Positions 32,326 to 46,463 of a DNA stretch of 64,000 bases are shown one piece after another. A program made the position numbers and the translations under genes. Numbering within the stretch: the stretch's first letter is position 1; every line of letters starts with the position of its first letter. Below the pieces are notes generated by a model that saw only the letters and a program-made list of their open reading frames with translations, was not told where the DNA came from and ran no database searches. The DNA is from Thermoleophilales bacterium (GTDB lineage: Bacteria; Actinomycetota; Thermoleophilia; Solirubrobacterales; 70-9), in contig JACJWZ010000002.1 in assembly GCA_020636895.1 (NCBI GenBank), positions 744,001-808,000 on the forward strand, written 5' to 3'.

Positions 32326-33821
32326 TCGACGCTCCGCAGTGCCTCGGCGGGGCGCAGTCGCGCGGCACGCATGCCGCCGACGGCTCCGGCGAGCAGCCCG
32401 CCGACCACGGCGAGTCCCACCGCCGCGGCGATCACGCCGAGGCTGACCGGCGCCCCGAGGGTCACCGTGTTGACGACGTCAGCCGCTTGCTCGGTGCCGG
32501 GAGGCCCGCCACCACTGGGAGGGCCACCGGGGAAGCCGCCGGCCTGGCTCGCGGTCGCGAGCGTCGCGTCGAGGCTGATCCCGGCAGCGCCGATCGCCGC
32601 GGCGGCCACGAGGCCGAGCACGACCCCGGCGATACCGCCGAGCAGGCCCTGGACCACCGACTCACCGGCGATCTGGCGGACGACGAGCCAGCGCTTCCAC
32701 CCGAGCGCCTTGAGCGTGCCGAGCTCACGGGTCCGCTTGTTGACGGACGACAGGGTGACCAGCGCTGCGATCCCGAACGCGCCCAGCAGGGCGACGATCG
32801 CGAGTGCCGTGCCGAGCTTGCCCGACAGGTTCTTGGCATCGACGAGCGAGCCGCTCACCTGATCGGCGACGTCGGAGGCCGTCGTCACCGAGGAGTTGGC
32901 GAAGCTCGACTCGATGCGGTCGGCGACCGCATCGACCTGGTCGGCGCTCGCGGCCTGGACCTGGACGCTGTTCACGCGTCCCTCGAGGTCCGCGGCCTCC
33001 TGCAGCGCCCCGAGCTCCATGTAGACGTCGGAGGACTCGCCGCCGACGGCGCCGCCGGAGATCCCGACGACCTCGAGCTTCTTCTCGCCGACCGAGATGG
33101 TGTCTCCGACGCCGATCTCGTTCTCGTTCGCATAGGCCTCCGAGAGGACCGCCTGGCCCTTGCCGTCACCGCTGAAGTAGGAGCCCTTGACGATCTGGTC
33201 GGACGTCACGAGCCCGAGATCCGGGTTCGAGACGTCGACCCCGGAGACGGTCAGCGCGTCGAAGTCGATCGAGTTCGGCGGACCGCCGGCCGCGGCATCG
33301 CCGCCGCCCGCGGGCATACCACCCGGCGAGGTGCCGGAGTCGTCGCTGCCGCTGGACTCGGGCACCTTCCCCGAGATGTGGGTGACGTCGACGGTCAGGC
33401 CGGCTGCGGTGGACTCCACCCCATCGACCGACGCGATCTGGTTCGCCTTCGCGGCCGGGAAGCTGAGATCGGTCGAGCGGTACTGGTAGGTGTCGAACTT
33501 CGAGCCCGCCTTGCCGAGGTCGTCCAGCGCCACCGGCGGTCCCCCGCCCTCGCGCTGAAGCTGCTTCTGCTCCTTCTTGGAGAGCTGGGGAGGCCCGCCG
33601 CCATCGGAGGGATCGGGCAGCGAGATCGGGCGAGTCACCGTCATCTCGGTGCCGACGCCGGTGAGCGGGTCGAGCACCTCACCCTGCGCGTCATCGAGTC
33701 CGGCGGAAAGCGAGGTGACCGCGACGACGAGGGCGATACCGACCGCCAGGCAGGCGGCGGTGAGGACGGTGCGCCCCTTGCGGCGCCGCAGCTCGGCGCC
33801 CAGGTAGCGGAGGTAGAACAA
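32322..33821 (-). CDS. ABC transporter permease, MacB/FtsX type
   Basis: A 499-aa permease. Start at TTG 33821, preceded by AAAGGA; it opens with the family N-terminus FYLRYLGAELRRRKGR and helix 1 at about residues 17-40. The large periplasmic domain (about 45-330) is Gly/Pro-rich at GGGPPQLSKKEQKQLQREGG. Three C-terminal helices follow, with NKRTRELGTLKALGWKRW between the first two. It is the first gene of an operon with ATPase and lipoprotein. A response-regulator-type box lies 82 nt upstream, so the adjacent two-component system probably controls it. Peptide, lipid or drug export are all possible. Confidence 0.92.
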   Translation of the reverse strand: MFYLRYLGAELRRRKGRTVLTAACLAVGIALVVAVTSLSAGLDDAQGEVLDPLTGVGTEMTVTRPISLPDPSDGGGPPQLSKKEQKQLQREGGGPPVALDDLGKAGSKFDTYQYRSTDLSFPAAKANQIASVDGVESTAAGLTVDVTHISGKVPESSGSDDSGTSPGGMPAGGGDAAAGGPPNSIDFDALTVSGVDVSNPDLGLVTSDQIVKGSYFSGDGKGQAVLSEAYANENEIGVGDTISVGEKKLEVVGISGGAVGGESSDVYMELGALQEAADLEGRVNSVQVQAASADQVDAVADRIESSFANSSVTTASDVADQVSGSLVDAKNLSGKLGTALAIVALLGAFGIAALVTLSSVNKRTRELGTLKALGWKRWLVVRQIAGESVVQGLLGGIAGVVLGLVAAAAIGAAGISLDATLATASQAGGFPGGPPSGGGPPGTEQAADVVNTVTLGAPVSLGVIAAAVGLAVVGGLLAGAVGGMRAARLRPAEALRSVE

Positions 33822-33902
33822 GGTCGGTCCTTTCGGGTCGTACGAGTTCGAATTGACCCGGGCAATGCAAGAGGCCGCCGCTGCGAGCAACGTAAGCGCT
33901 CG

Positions 33903-33920
33903 CTGGGAGATTCCTGAGAG
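33903..33920. promoter_or_regulatory. Direct-repeat box upstream of ABC exporter operon
   Basis: CTGGGAGATTCCTGAGAG matches the box before the response regulator gene (30923-30940) at 16 of 18 positions, including the 11-bp half-site spacing. It lies 82 nt upstream of the permease start in the same orientation relative to transcription. This links the two-component system to the exporter. Confidence 0.65.
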
Positions 33921-34049
33921 CGCCGGCTACGCCGAGCTCTCGAGCCGCAGAGGTGCGCGCCTTGCGCCCCCGCGCACGAGGTTCCTAGACGCGGGCGCCT
34001 CGACCGGGTCATGCGCGGGAAGGCGCACAGAGCATCGGGCGCCCCACCC

Positions 34050-34088
34050 ATTCGCAATCACTGGTTCCAGGGACGTGCGATTGCGAAT
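34050..34088. terminator. Hairpin after the ligase gene cluster
   Basis: ATTCGCAATC (34050-34059) and GATTGCGAAT (34079-34088) form a perfect 10-bp stem with a 19-base loop. It lies 124 nt past the ligase stop. It could be a terminator or, given its lower GC, an operator. Confidence 0.45.
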
Positions 34089-34211
34089 GTGTCGCGCGAG
34101 TCGCGCGCGAATCAGCGGAACCCGCCGGGCGGACGCGGGCGGTCGACCCTCCCTTGCTGCCCTGGCCCCATGAGCGCGGGGCGCCGAAAGGGAGTCGGGG
34201 GCGGGCGGGGC

Positions 34212-35366
34212 TTAAACGCCCGGGCGCTCGGCGAAGCGGTCCGAGAGGCGCTCGACCAAGCGTCCCAGCGACGGCGCGTGGCGCGCGGTCGTGATCTGCC
34301 GCTTCGCCGGCGGGTCCTCGATCAGGTCGGTGACGGCGGCGAGCTCCTCCTCGCAGCCGAGCTCCTGGGCGTGGGGCCGGCAGATCGCGAGCAGGTCCGC
34401 GACGAGATCGGGGACCGGGATCCGCGTCTCGAGGTCGGGATCGATCAGCGCCGCGTCGACGCCGTCGCGAGCGGCGAGGAAGCGGTTCTCGGAGATCACC
34501 TCCTGCGAGGCGATCGCGAGGTCGCTCGCGTAGCCCTGCTCGGCCTCGAGCTTGACGAGGCACTGGACGAGCGCGACGAGCGCCGCAGTGTCGCGGCAGC
34601 GCGTCTGCGCGTCCATCACCCGGATCTCGATGGTCCCCAGCGCCGGCTGCGGCCGCGCGTCCCACCAGAGGAACGTCGCCTCGGGCACCGCCTCGGTCCG
34701 GATCAGCAGGTCCACGGTCTCCGCGTAGACGTCGTAGGTGCCGAAGGCGCGCGGCACACCGACCCTGGGGAACGCCTGGAACAACGGCGTCCGCGCCGAG
34801 GCGAGGCCGGAGTCGCGGCCCTGCCAGAAGGGGGAGTTGGCCGAGAGCGCGAGGAGCAGGGGCAGGTGCACGCGCATCCGGTCGTTGACCCGGACTGCGG
34901 TCTCCTCGTCGGGGATACCCACGTGGACGTGGAGCGCGAAGGTCGGCTCGCGGCGGGCGAGCTCGCGCATCGAGCCGTAGACGAACTGGTAGCGCTCACC
35001 ACCGGAGATCGCGATCTCCTGCCAGATCGCGAACGGATGGGTGCCCGACACCGCGGCGCGGAGGCCGAGGGTCTCGAGCGTCTCCTCGAGCTCGACCCGG
35101 AACCGAAGCAGATCGTCGACCGCCTCGCCGACGGTGCGACGGACGTTCGTCTGGACCTCGAACGCAGAGCCGTGGGTCTCGGCTGAGACATGGTTCTGGG
35201 CGTCGACGGAGAGCCGCGGCAGCAGGTCGTCGATGCGATGCGCGAGCGCCCACGTCCGCGGGTCGAGCAGCATCGCCTCCTCCTCGACCCCGAGCGTGTA
35301 GGGACCGAGCTCGTGGGCTCCGGACCAATCGGACCAAGCGGCTCTCACCCGCTGCCCCGCGCTCAT
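34212..35366 (-). CDS. Carboxylate-amine ligase, GCS2/YbdK family
   Basis: A 384-aa ATP-dependent ligase of the glutamate-cysteine ligase type 2 fold. Diagnostic motifs are the opening YTLGVEEEAMLLDPRTW, the acidic metal-binding ETHGSAFEVQTNV and SGTHPFA, the nucleotide/carboxylate region TFALHVHVGIPDEE and TIEIRVMDAQTR. The family joins the side-chain carboxylate of glutamate to an amine; YbdK itself has weak glutamate-cysteine ligase activity. ATG 35366 lies 5 nt after the preceding gene's stop. With the hydrolase and ATP-grasp genes upstream it forms a three-gene operon pointing away from gltBD. Confidence 0.92.
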   Translation of the reverse strand: MSAGQRVRAAWSDWSGAHELGPYTLGVEEEAMLLDPRTWALAHRIDDLLPRLSVDAQNHVSAETHGSAFEVQTNVRRTVGEAVDDLLRFRVELEETLETLGLRAAVSGTHPFAIWQEIAISGGERYQFVYGSMRELARREPTFALHVHVGIPDEETAVRVNDRMRVHLPLLLALSANSPFWQGRDSGLASARTPLFQAFPRVGVPRAFGTYDVYAETVDLLIRTEAVPEATFLWWDARPQPALGTIEIRVMDAQTRCRDTAALVALVQCLVKLEAEQGYASDLAIASQEVISENRFLAARDGVDAALIDPDLETRIPVPDLVADLLAICRPHAQELGCEEELAAVTDLIEDPPAKRQITTARHAPSLGRLVERLSDRFAERPGV

Positions 35367-35371
35367 GCCCC

Positions 35372-36154
35372 TCAGGTTCCCCCGGCCGGCTGGGGCAAAC
35401 CGGCGGCGGCTTCGAGGAAGCTCTGGAAGAGGTGGTGCTCCTCGGGGCGGTCGACGAGGAGCTCGGCGTGCCACTGGACGCCGATCAGGAAACGCCGGGA
35501 GGGATCCTCGATCGCCTCGATCGTTCCGTCCTCGGCCCAAGCGGTCGCGACCAGATTGGCGCCGAGCCTGTCGATCGCCTGGTGGTGGAAGGAGTTCACC
35601 TCGGTCACGCTTGCGTCAATAGTCGCAGCCAAGCGACTTGCGGGGTCGATCCGCACGGAGTGGGAAGCCTCGTTGCCGGGGACGCGCTGACGGTGCTTGA
35701 TGCCGTCGCCGTTCAGCTCCGGATGGAGATCCGGGATGTGCTGGTTGAGGGTGCCGCCGCGGACGATGTTGAGCGCCTGGCAGCCGCGGCAGATCGCCAG
35801 GATCGGTAGCTCCCGCATGTCAGCCGCGCTCGCCATCGCGAGCTCGAAGCGATCGAGGTCGGGCTCGGTGGGACCCAGGTTCGGGTCGGGATCGTGGCCG
35901 TAGGCCTCGGGATGTAGGTCGGGCCCGCCGGACAGACAGACGCCCGAGAGCCGGTCGAGCAGCGGCTCGATCAGGTTCAGATCGAGGGGCGGGATCACGA
36001 CGGGCAGGCCCCCGACGAGCTCGATCGCCCGCAGGTAGGTGAGGCCGAGCGCCATCTCGTGCCTCGGCGGCTCACCCTCAGGCGTGGGCTCGACGGTCTC
36101 GGCGCGCCGCACCTCCGAAGTCGTCACCCCGATCAGTGGGCGGTTCCGCTTCAC
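35372..36154 (-). CDS. Class-I glutamine amidotransferase-fold hydrolase (PuuD-like, peptidase C26)
   Basis: A 260-aa gamma-glutamyl hydrolase-type protein. The nucleophile lies in LAICRGCQALNI (Cys122) and the His-Glu pair in GVQWHAELL. LSGGPDLHPEAYG and EVNSFHHQAI complete the family pattern of PuuD, which cleaves gamma-glutamyl-GABA. The GTG start overlaps the ATP-grasp stop (GTGA), so translation is coupled. In this operon it may cleave, trim or recycle a gamma-glutamyl product made by the two ligases. It lacks a synthetase partner domain, so ammonia transfer is less likely. Confidence 0.92.
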   Translation of the reverse strand: MKRNRPLIGVTTSEVRRAETVEPTPEGEPPRHEMALGLTYLRAIELVGGLPVVIPPLDLNLIEPLLDRLSGVCLSGGPDLHPEAYGHDPDPNLGPTEPDLDRFELAMASAADMRELPILAICRGCQALNIVRGGTLNQHIPDLHPELNGDGIKHRQRVPGNEASHSVRIDPASRLAATIDASVTEVNSFHHQAIDRLGANLVATAWAEDGTIEAIEDPSRRFLIGVQWHAELLVDRPEEHHLFQSFLEAAAGLPQPAGGT

Positions 36155-37620
36155 GGGCTCGTCCTCCCATCCGGCTGCAGCACCCAAGTGTCCTTCGCTC
36201 CTCCACCGCGCCCGCTGTTGACCACCATCTCGCCCTCCTCACGGGCGAACCGGGTCAGGCCGCCGGGCACGACGGTCGTCTCGGCCTCTCCGGTGATCAC
36301 GAACGGTCGCAGGTCCACATGTCGGCTTCGCAGCGCACCGTCCACGACCGTCGGATGGGTCGACAGCGGCACCGGCTCCTGCGCGATCCAGTGCTCCGGA
36401 GCCGCCTCGACCAACCCGCGTGCGTGCCGCAGCTCGCCGCCGCTCGCGAGCGGCCCGACGAGGACGCCGCTACCGCCGAATTCCGACCGTGGCTTGATGA
36501 CCAGCTCCCCGAGTCGGGGAAGGGCCTCCGCGAGCTGCGCGGGATCCCCGAGGTCGTATGCCGGCACCGACGGCAGGATCGGCTTCTCGCCCAGATAGAA
36601 GGAGATCATCGCCTCGACGTAGGTGTGGACCGCCTTGTCGTCGCCGACGCCGCTGCCGGGGGAGTTGACGCAGCCGAGGCGCCCGGCGAGAAGCGGCTCG
36701 ATCAGGAGCTCGCCGAGCTCGGTCGCGGAACCGTCGGCTTCGACGAGCCGCTCGTCGTCGATGCGGCGGTAGATGACGTCGACCGGGCGCTCCCCAGCGC
36801 CCTCGCGGACGAGCAGCTGCGGGCCATCCCTGCGCAAGTCCGCGGCGGTGGCGACGCGGAGGTCCAGGAGGCGGCCCAGCTCGCGGTGCTCGTAGAAGGC
36901 GCCGGAGATGCCGGGACCGTCGCTGAGCAGGACGATGTGCGGGTCGGTGACACCCTCCGGCGCGGCATCGACGATCGCGGTGCGCAGCGCGATCAGCGAG
37001 CCGTCGAGCGCTCGGGGCCGCAGGCCGCTGGCGAGGATGAGCGGGCTCACCGCCTCGCGCGCCGCCAGCAGGTAGGTGAGCCCGGAGGGCGCTCGCAGGT
37101 TGTCCTCGAGCACGGCGAAGCTGCCGTCGGGCCGGCGCACGAGGTCGGGGCCGGCGACGTGGGCCCGCACCCGCGGCGCGCCGGGACGAGCCATGACCGG
37201 CTCGAACCAGCCCGCTTCGTCGATCACCCGCTGCGGGACGATCCCGGCGGCGAGGATCCGCCCCTCGGTGTAGAGATCGGCGAGGAACTCGTTCAGCGCC
37301 CGGACCCGCTGGATCAGACCCGCCTCGACCTGCTTCCACTCGTCGAGCTCGATGATGCGCGGAACGGGATCGACCGCGAACGGGTGCGACTCGGCGCCGC
37401 CGAAGACGACGCCGCGGCGGGCGAGTTCGATGCGGATCCATTCGCTGGCGTCCTCGAAGGCGGGGGGGTCGAGGCGCCCGAACAGGCAGCCGTAGGCGCC
37501 CCGGGGCTCGCCCTCGGGGGTGAATCCCTCGTCGAACGCGGCCGCGGCGAAATCCGCCCCGGGTCTCTCCGTAGATGGCGTCAAAGCAGCCTTTCCCACG
37601 CTCTCAAGGTAGGTCACCAC
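36151..37620 (-). CDS. Circularly permuted ATP-grasp amide ligase (COG2308-like)
   Basis: A 489-aa protein of the circularly permuted ATP-grasp type 2 family. Recognisable blocks: FDEGFTPEGEPRGAYGCLFGRL (N-terminal region), DPVPRIIELDEWKQVEAGLIQRVRALN, GPDLVRRPDGSFAVLEDNLRAPSG, then CVNSPGSGVGDDKAVHTYV and the nucleotide-binding LVIKPRSEFGGSGVLVGP. These enzymes are predicted to form amide or peptide bonds, often beside an alpha-E domain and transglutaminase; here the partners are a C26 hydrolase and a YbdK-type ligase. The GTG 37620 start is tentative. Divergent from gltB with a 174-bp gap. Confidence 0.88.
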   Translation of the reverse strand: MVTYLESVGKAALTPSTERPGADFAAAAFDEGFTPEGEPRGAYGCLFGRLDPPAFEDASEWIRIELARRGVVFGGAESHPFAVDPVPRIIELDEWKQVEAGLIQRVRALNEFLADLYTEGRILAAGIVPQRVIDEAGWFEPVMARPGAPRVRAHVAGPDLVRRPDGSFAVLEDNLRAPSGLTYLLAAREAVSPLILASGLRPRALDGSLIALRTAIVDAAPEGVTDPHIVLLSDGPGISGAFYEHRELGRLLDLRVATAADLRRDGPQLLVREGAGERPVDVIYRRIDDERLVEADGSATELGELLIEPLLAGRLGCVNSPGSGVGDDKAVHTYVEAMISFYLGEKPILPSVPAYDLGDPAQLAEALPRLGELVIKPRSEFGGSGVLVGPLASGGELRHARGLVEAAPEHWIAQEPVPLSTHPTVVDGALRSRHVDLRPFVITGEAETTVVPGGLTRFAREEGEMVVNSGRGGGAKDTWVLQPDGRTSP

Positions 37621-37794
37621 TCGTCCATTCCGTTTATCCCTGCGGCTAAACCGCCGCCGGCGTTTCTCGACGCAGGGGAGTCGGGTGCCGTACCATTTTC
37701 GCCTACCGTGCGGGCCGCAGTCGGCGGCGGACCCAGCGGCGGAGTCGAGCGCAGGTGGGGAGCGCTCACTTGCCGACCCCCTGACCCCTGATCC

Positions 37795-42414
<4,620 letters not shown>

Positions 42415-42433
42415 GGCCGGGGAGAAGCAGCTG

Positions 42434-43855
<1,422 letters not shown>

Positions 43856-43984
43856 CGGCAGCGTCGCGCGCGCCTGGCGCGCCGGGACTTCCTCAGCGCG
43901 ACCTGGTGGGAGGTCGCCGAACACTGGGAGCTCCGGCTCGTGCTCGGCGGCGTCGTCGTCACGCTGATGGACCCGGGGCTGTAA
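43856..43984 (+). pseudogene. Possible gene remnant downstream of gltD
   Basis: In frame with gltD after its TAA stop, 42 codons remain open to TAA at 43982. They encode protein-like sequence without a start codon: RRDFLSATWWEVAEHWELRL then VLGGVVVTLMDPGL, with Trp/Glu and hydrophobic patterning unlike shadow frames. It may be the tail of a lost gene, or of an ancestral gltD extension. It could equally be chance. Confidence 0.3.
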
Positions 43985-44151
43985 GCGGCGGGCGAGCCGG
44001 CCTCAGCGAGCGGCCCACGTCGGCGCTGGTGGCGCCGAATCGGACCATCCGCCACTCGGTTAAGGGACGGGTTCAGGGTGCCTCCCCGATGAACGGAACG
44101 CTGATCCGAAGCAGGATCGGCCGCATGTTCATCGCTTCCAAGGAGGACCAG

Positions 44152-46338
44152 ATGAGTTCCAACGGAAATCTCGCGGCGCGCGTCGGAAGATGGAGCGCCG
44201 AGCACAGCAAGACGGCGATCCTCGGCTGGTTCGCGTTCGTCGTCGTGGCTCTCGTGATCGGAGGATCGGCCGGCACCAAGACCCTCGACTACGCCGAATC
44301 CGGCGTCGGCGAGTCCGGTCACGCCGACCGCACCGTCTACCACTCGTTCCCCCAGAAGTCGGATGAGGGGGTGCTGATCCAAAGCAACGGCGCCGACGCG
44401 ACCGACCCGCGGTTTAGAGCGGTCGTGGGCGACGCCATGAGGACACTGCGAGACACCGCCGGTGTGGAGGAGCTGACCAGCCCCTACGCGCACGGCGGCG
44501 CCAACCTGTCTCCTGACGGCGGTTCGGCCCTGATCACCTACTCGGTGAGCGGGGACCAGGCCGAGGCGAAGGAAAAGGTCGAGGCGCCGGTCGCGGCGAT
44601 CGAGGACGTCGCGCGGCGGAGCTCCGGCTTCCGCGTCGAGGCGTTCGGCGACGCGACGAGCGAGAGTGGCCTCAAGGACGTGATCGACGGCGATCTCCAC
44701 CGCGCCGAGTTCATCTCGCTGCCGGTGACCCTCGCGATCCTGATGATCGCCTTCGGCGGGCTGGTCGTTGCCGGGGTCCCGGTGCTGCTTGCGCTATCGG
44801 CCGTACTGGCCACGCTGGGGCTGGTCGGTCCGATCAGCCAGATCTCACCGGTGGCGGACTCGATCGGCTCGGTCGTCCTGCTGATCGGCCTGGCGGTCGG
44901 GGTCGACTACGCGCTCTTCTACACCCGCAGGGTGCGCGAGGAGCGGGCCGCCGGCCGTGAGCACCGCGCCGCGATCGAAGCGGCGGCGGCGACATCGGGT
45001 CGCGCGGTGCTGATCTCCGGCGTCACCGTGGTGACGGCGATGGCGGGCATGTACCTCGCCGGCGCTGCCGACTTCGCCTCGTTCGCGACGGGAACGATCG
45101 TCGTCGTCCTGCTCGCGATGGCGGGCTCGGTGACCGTCCTTCCCGCCCTGCTGTCGAAGATGACGAAGCGCATCGACGGCCGTCGGGGGAGGATCCGCCG
45201 TTGGGTCGGGGCCCGGATGGAGCGCCTCGACTTCTGGGGCCGCATCAGCGCGGCCGTGATGAGGCGTCCGGCCGTCGCCGCGACCGCGGCTCTCGTGGTC
45301 CTGCTCGCGCTGGCGCTGCCGGCGATCGGGATGAAGACCGCCGACGGGGGGGTCGAGGGGCTTCCCCAGAACGTGGACGTCGTGCAGACGTTCAACCGGG
45401 TACAGGACGCCTTCCCGGGCGAATCCACGGCTGCGACCGTGGTCATCGAGGCGGACGACGTGACCTCGGGCGCACTCCGCCGCGATATCGGCGGGCTGGT
45501 GAAGGGCATCGAGGACCGCGACGACGTCTTCCCGGGTCGCCCGGAGGTCGAAATCAACCCGGACGGGACCGTGGCTCAGGTGTCCGTGCGGTCGATCGGC
45601 GACGGCACCGACGAGGAGTCCCAGCGGGCGCTCGACGTCCTCCGGGAGAAGATCGTCCCGGCCACGGTCGGGCGCTCAACCGGGGTCGAGACGAGCGTGA
45701 CCGGGCCAGCGGCTCAGAACCGGGACTTCAACGAGAGCATGGTCGCCCATCTCCCGCTGGTGTTCGGGTTCGTGCTGTGCGCGGCGTTCATGCTGCTCAT
45801 GGTCACGTTCCGCTCGATCGTCATCCCGATCAAGGCGATCGTCCTGAACCTGTTGTCGGTCGGCGCCGCCTACGGCATCCTCGTCACCGTCTTCCAGGGC
45901 GAGTGGGCGGAGAAGCTGCTCGGGTTCAACTCGACCGGAGCGATCGTCCCTTGGTTGCCCCTGTTCCTGTTTGTCGTCCTATTCGGGCTCTCGATGGACT
46001 ACCACGTGTTCATCCTGACCCGGATCAAGGAGGCCCACGACGGCGGGATGACGACCAGGGACGCGGTCGAGCACGGGATCCGCTCGACGGCGGGGGTCGT
46101 AACCAGCGCAGCGCTCGTGATGGTGGCCGTGTTCTCCATCTTCGCGGCACTCTCGCTGCTCGACTTCAAGCAGATGGGCGTCGGCCTCGCGGCGGCCGTG
46201 CTCATCGACGCGACGCTGATCCGAGGGGTCCTGCTCCCCGCCACGATGACGCTCCTGGGCGAGCGCAACTGGTGGCTGCCGCGGACGCTCGGATGGCTCC
46301 CGCGGATCGAGCCGGAGGAGGAGCCCGCCACGACCTAG
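44152..46338 (+). CDS. MMPL/RND-family transporter
   Basis: A 728-aa exporter with the two-repeat RND layout of MmpL proteins: helix 1 near residue 20-40, an external domain, five helices, then a second repeat after residue about 370. RND proton-relay features appear in GLAVGVDYALFYTRRVREE (helix 4) and its repeat FGLSMDYHVFILTRIKEAH; Asp-Tyr pairs are conserved. AGGAGG (44141-44146) fixes ATG 44152. Mycobacterial relatives move lipids or siderophores. No lipid-synthesis gene is adjacent. A long hairpin follows it. Confidence 0.94.
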   Translation: MSSNGNLAARVGRWSAEHSKTAILGWFAFVVVALVIGGSAGTKTLDYAESGVGESGHADRTVYHSFPQKSDEGVLIQSNGADATDPRFRAVVGDAMRTLRDTAGVEELTSPYAHGGANLSPDGGSALITYSVSGDQAEAKEKVEAPVAAIEDVARRSSGFRVEAFGDATSESGLKDVIDGDLHRAEFISLPVTLAILMIAFGGLVVAGVPVLLALSAVLATLGLVGPISQISPVADSIGSVVLLIGLAVGVDYALFYTRRVREERAAGREHRAAIEAAAATSGRAVLISGVTVVTAMAGMYLAGAADFASFATGTIVVVLLAMAGSVTVLPALLSKMTKRIDGRRGRIRRWVGARMERLDFWGRISAAVMRRPAVAATAALVVLLALALPAIGMKTADGGVEGLPQNVDVVQTFNRVQDAFPGESTAATVVIEADDVTSGALRRDIGGLVKGIEDRDDVFPGRPEVEINPDGTVAQVSVRSIGDGTDEESQRALDVLREKIVPATVGRSTGVETSVTGPAAQNRDFNESMVAHLPLVFGFVLCAAFMLLMVTFRSIVIPIKAIVLNLLSVGAAYGILVTVFQGEWAEKLLGFNSTGAIVPWLPLFLFVVLFGLSMDYHVFILTRIKEAHDGGMTTRDAVEHGIRSTAGVVTSAALVMVAVFSIFAALSLLDFKQMGVGLAAAVLIDATLIRGVLLPATMTLLGERNWWLPRTLGWLPRIEPEEEPATT

Positions 46339-46348
46339 GACCACGGGT

Positions 46349-46401
46349 CCCAGGAAGCGATGACCGGCGCCCGCCACGAGCGGGCGCCGGCCGTTCCTGG
46401 G
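46349..46401. terminator. Extended hairpin terminator after the MMPL gene
   Basis: Outer arms CCCAGGAA (46349-46356) and TTCCTGGG (46394-46401) enclose an inner perfect 11-bp stem CCGGCGCCCGC/GCGGGCGCCGG (46364-46374 with 46380-46390) with a 5-base loop. It is the strongest secondary structure in this gap. Confidence 0.75.
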
Positions 46402-46449
46402 GCTCGTCAGCATCCGGCGCGCGCCGGACGCACGCCCCGCCGACGGGGC

Positions 46450-46463
46450 TATCCTCGAAATCG
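46450..46463 (+). promoter_or_regulatory. Putative -10 box of the LuxR gene
   Basis: TATCCT at 46450-46455 lies 8 bases before ATG 46464, and no RBS is present; consistent with a leaderless transcript. Inferred from position. Confidence 0.45.

Larger units (their letters stand above)
33822..34211. other. Intergenic region with operator and hairpin
   Basis: A gap of 390 bases between the permease start and the end of the YbdK-type ligase gene. It contains the response-regulator-like box (33903-33920) and a 10-bp perfect hairpin (34050-34088). I see no gene. Confidence 0.7.
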
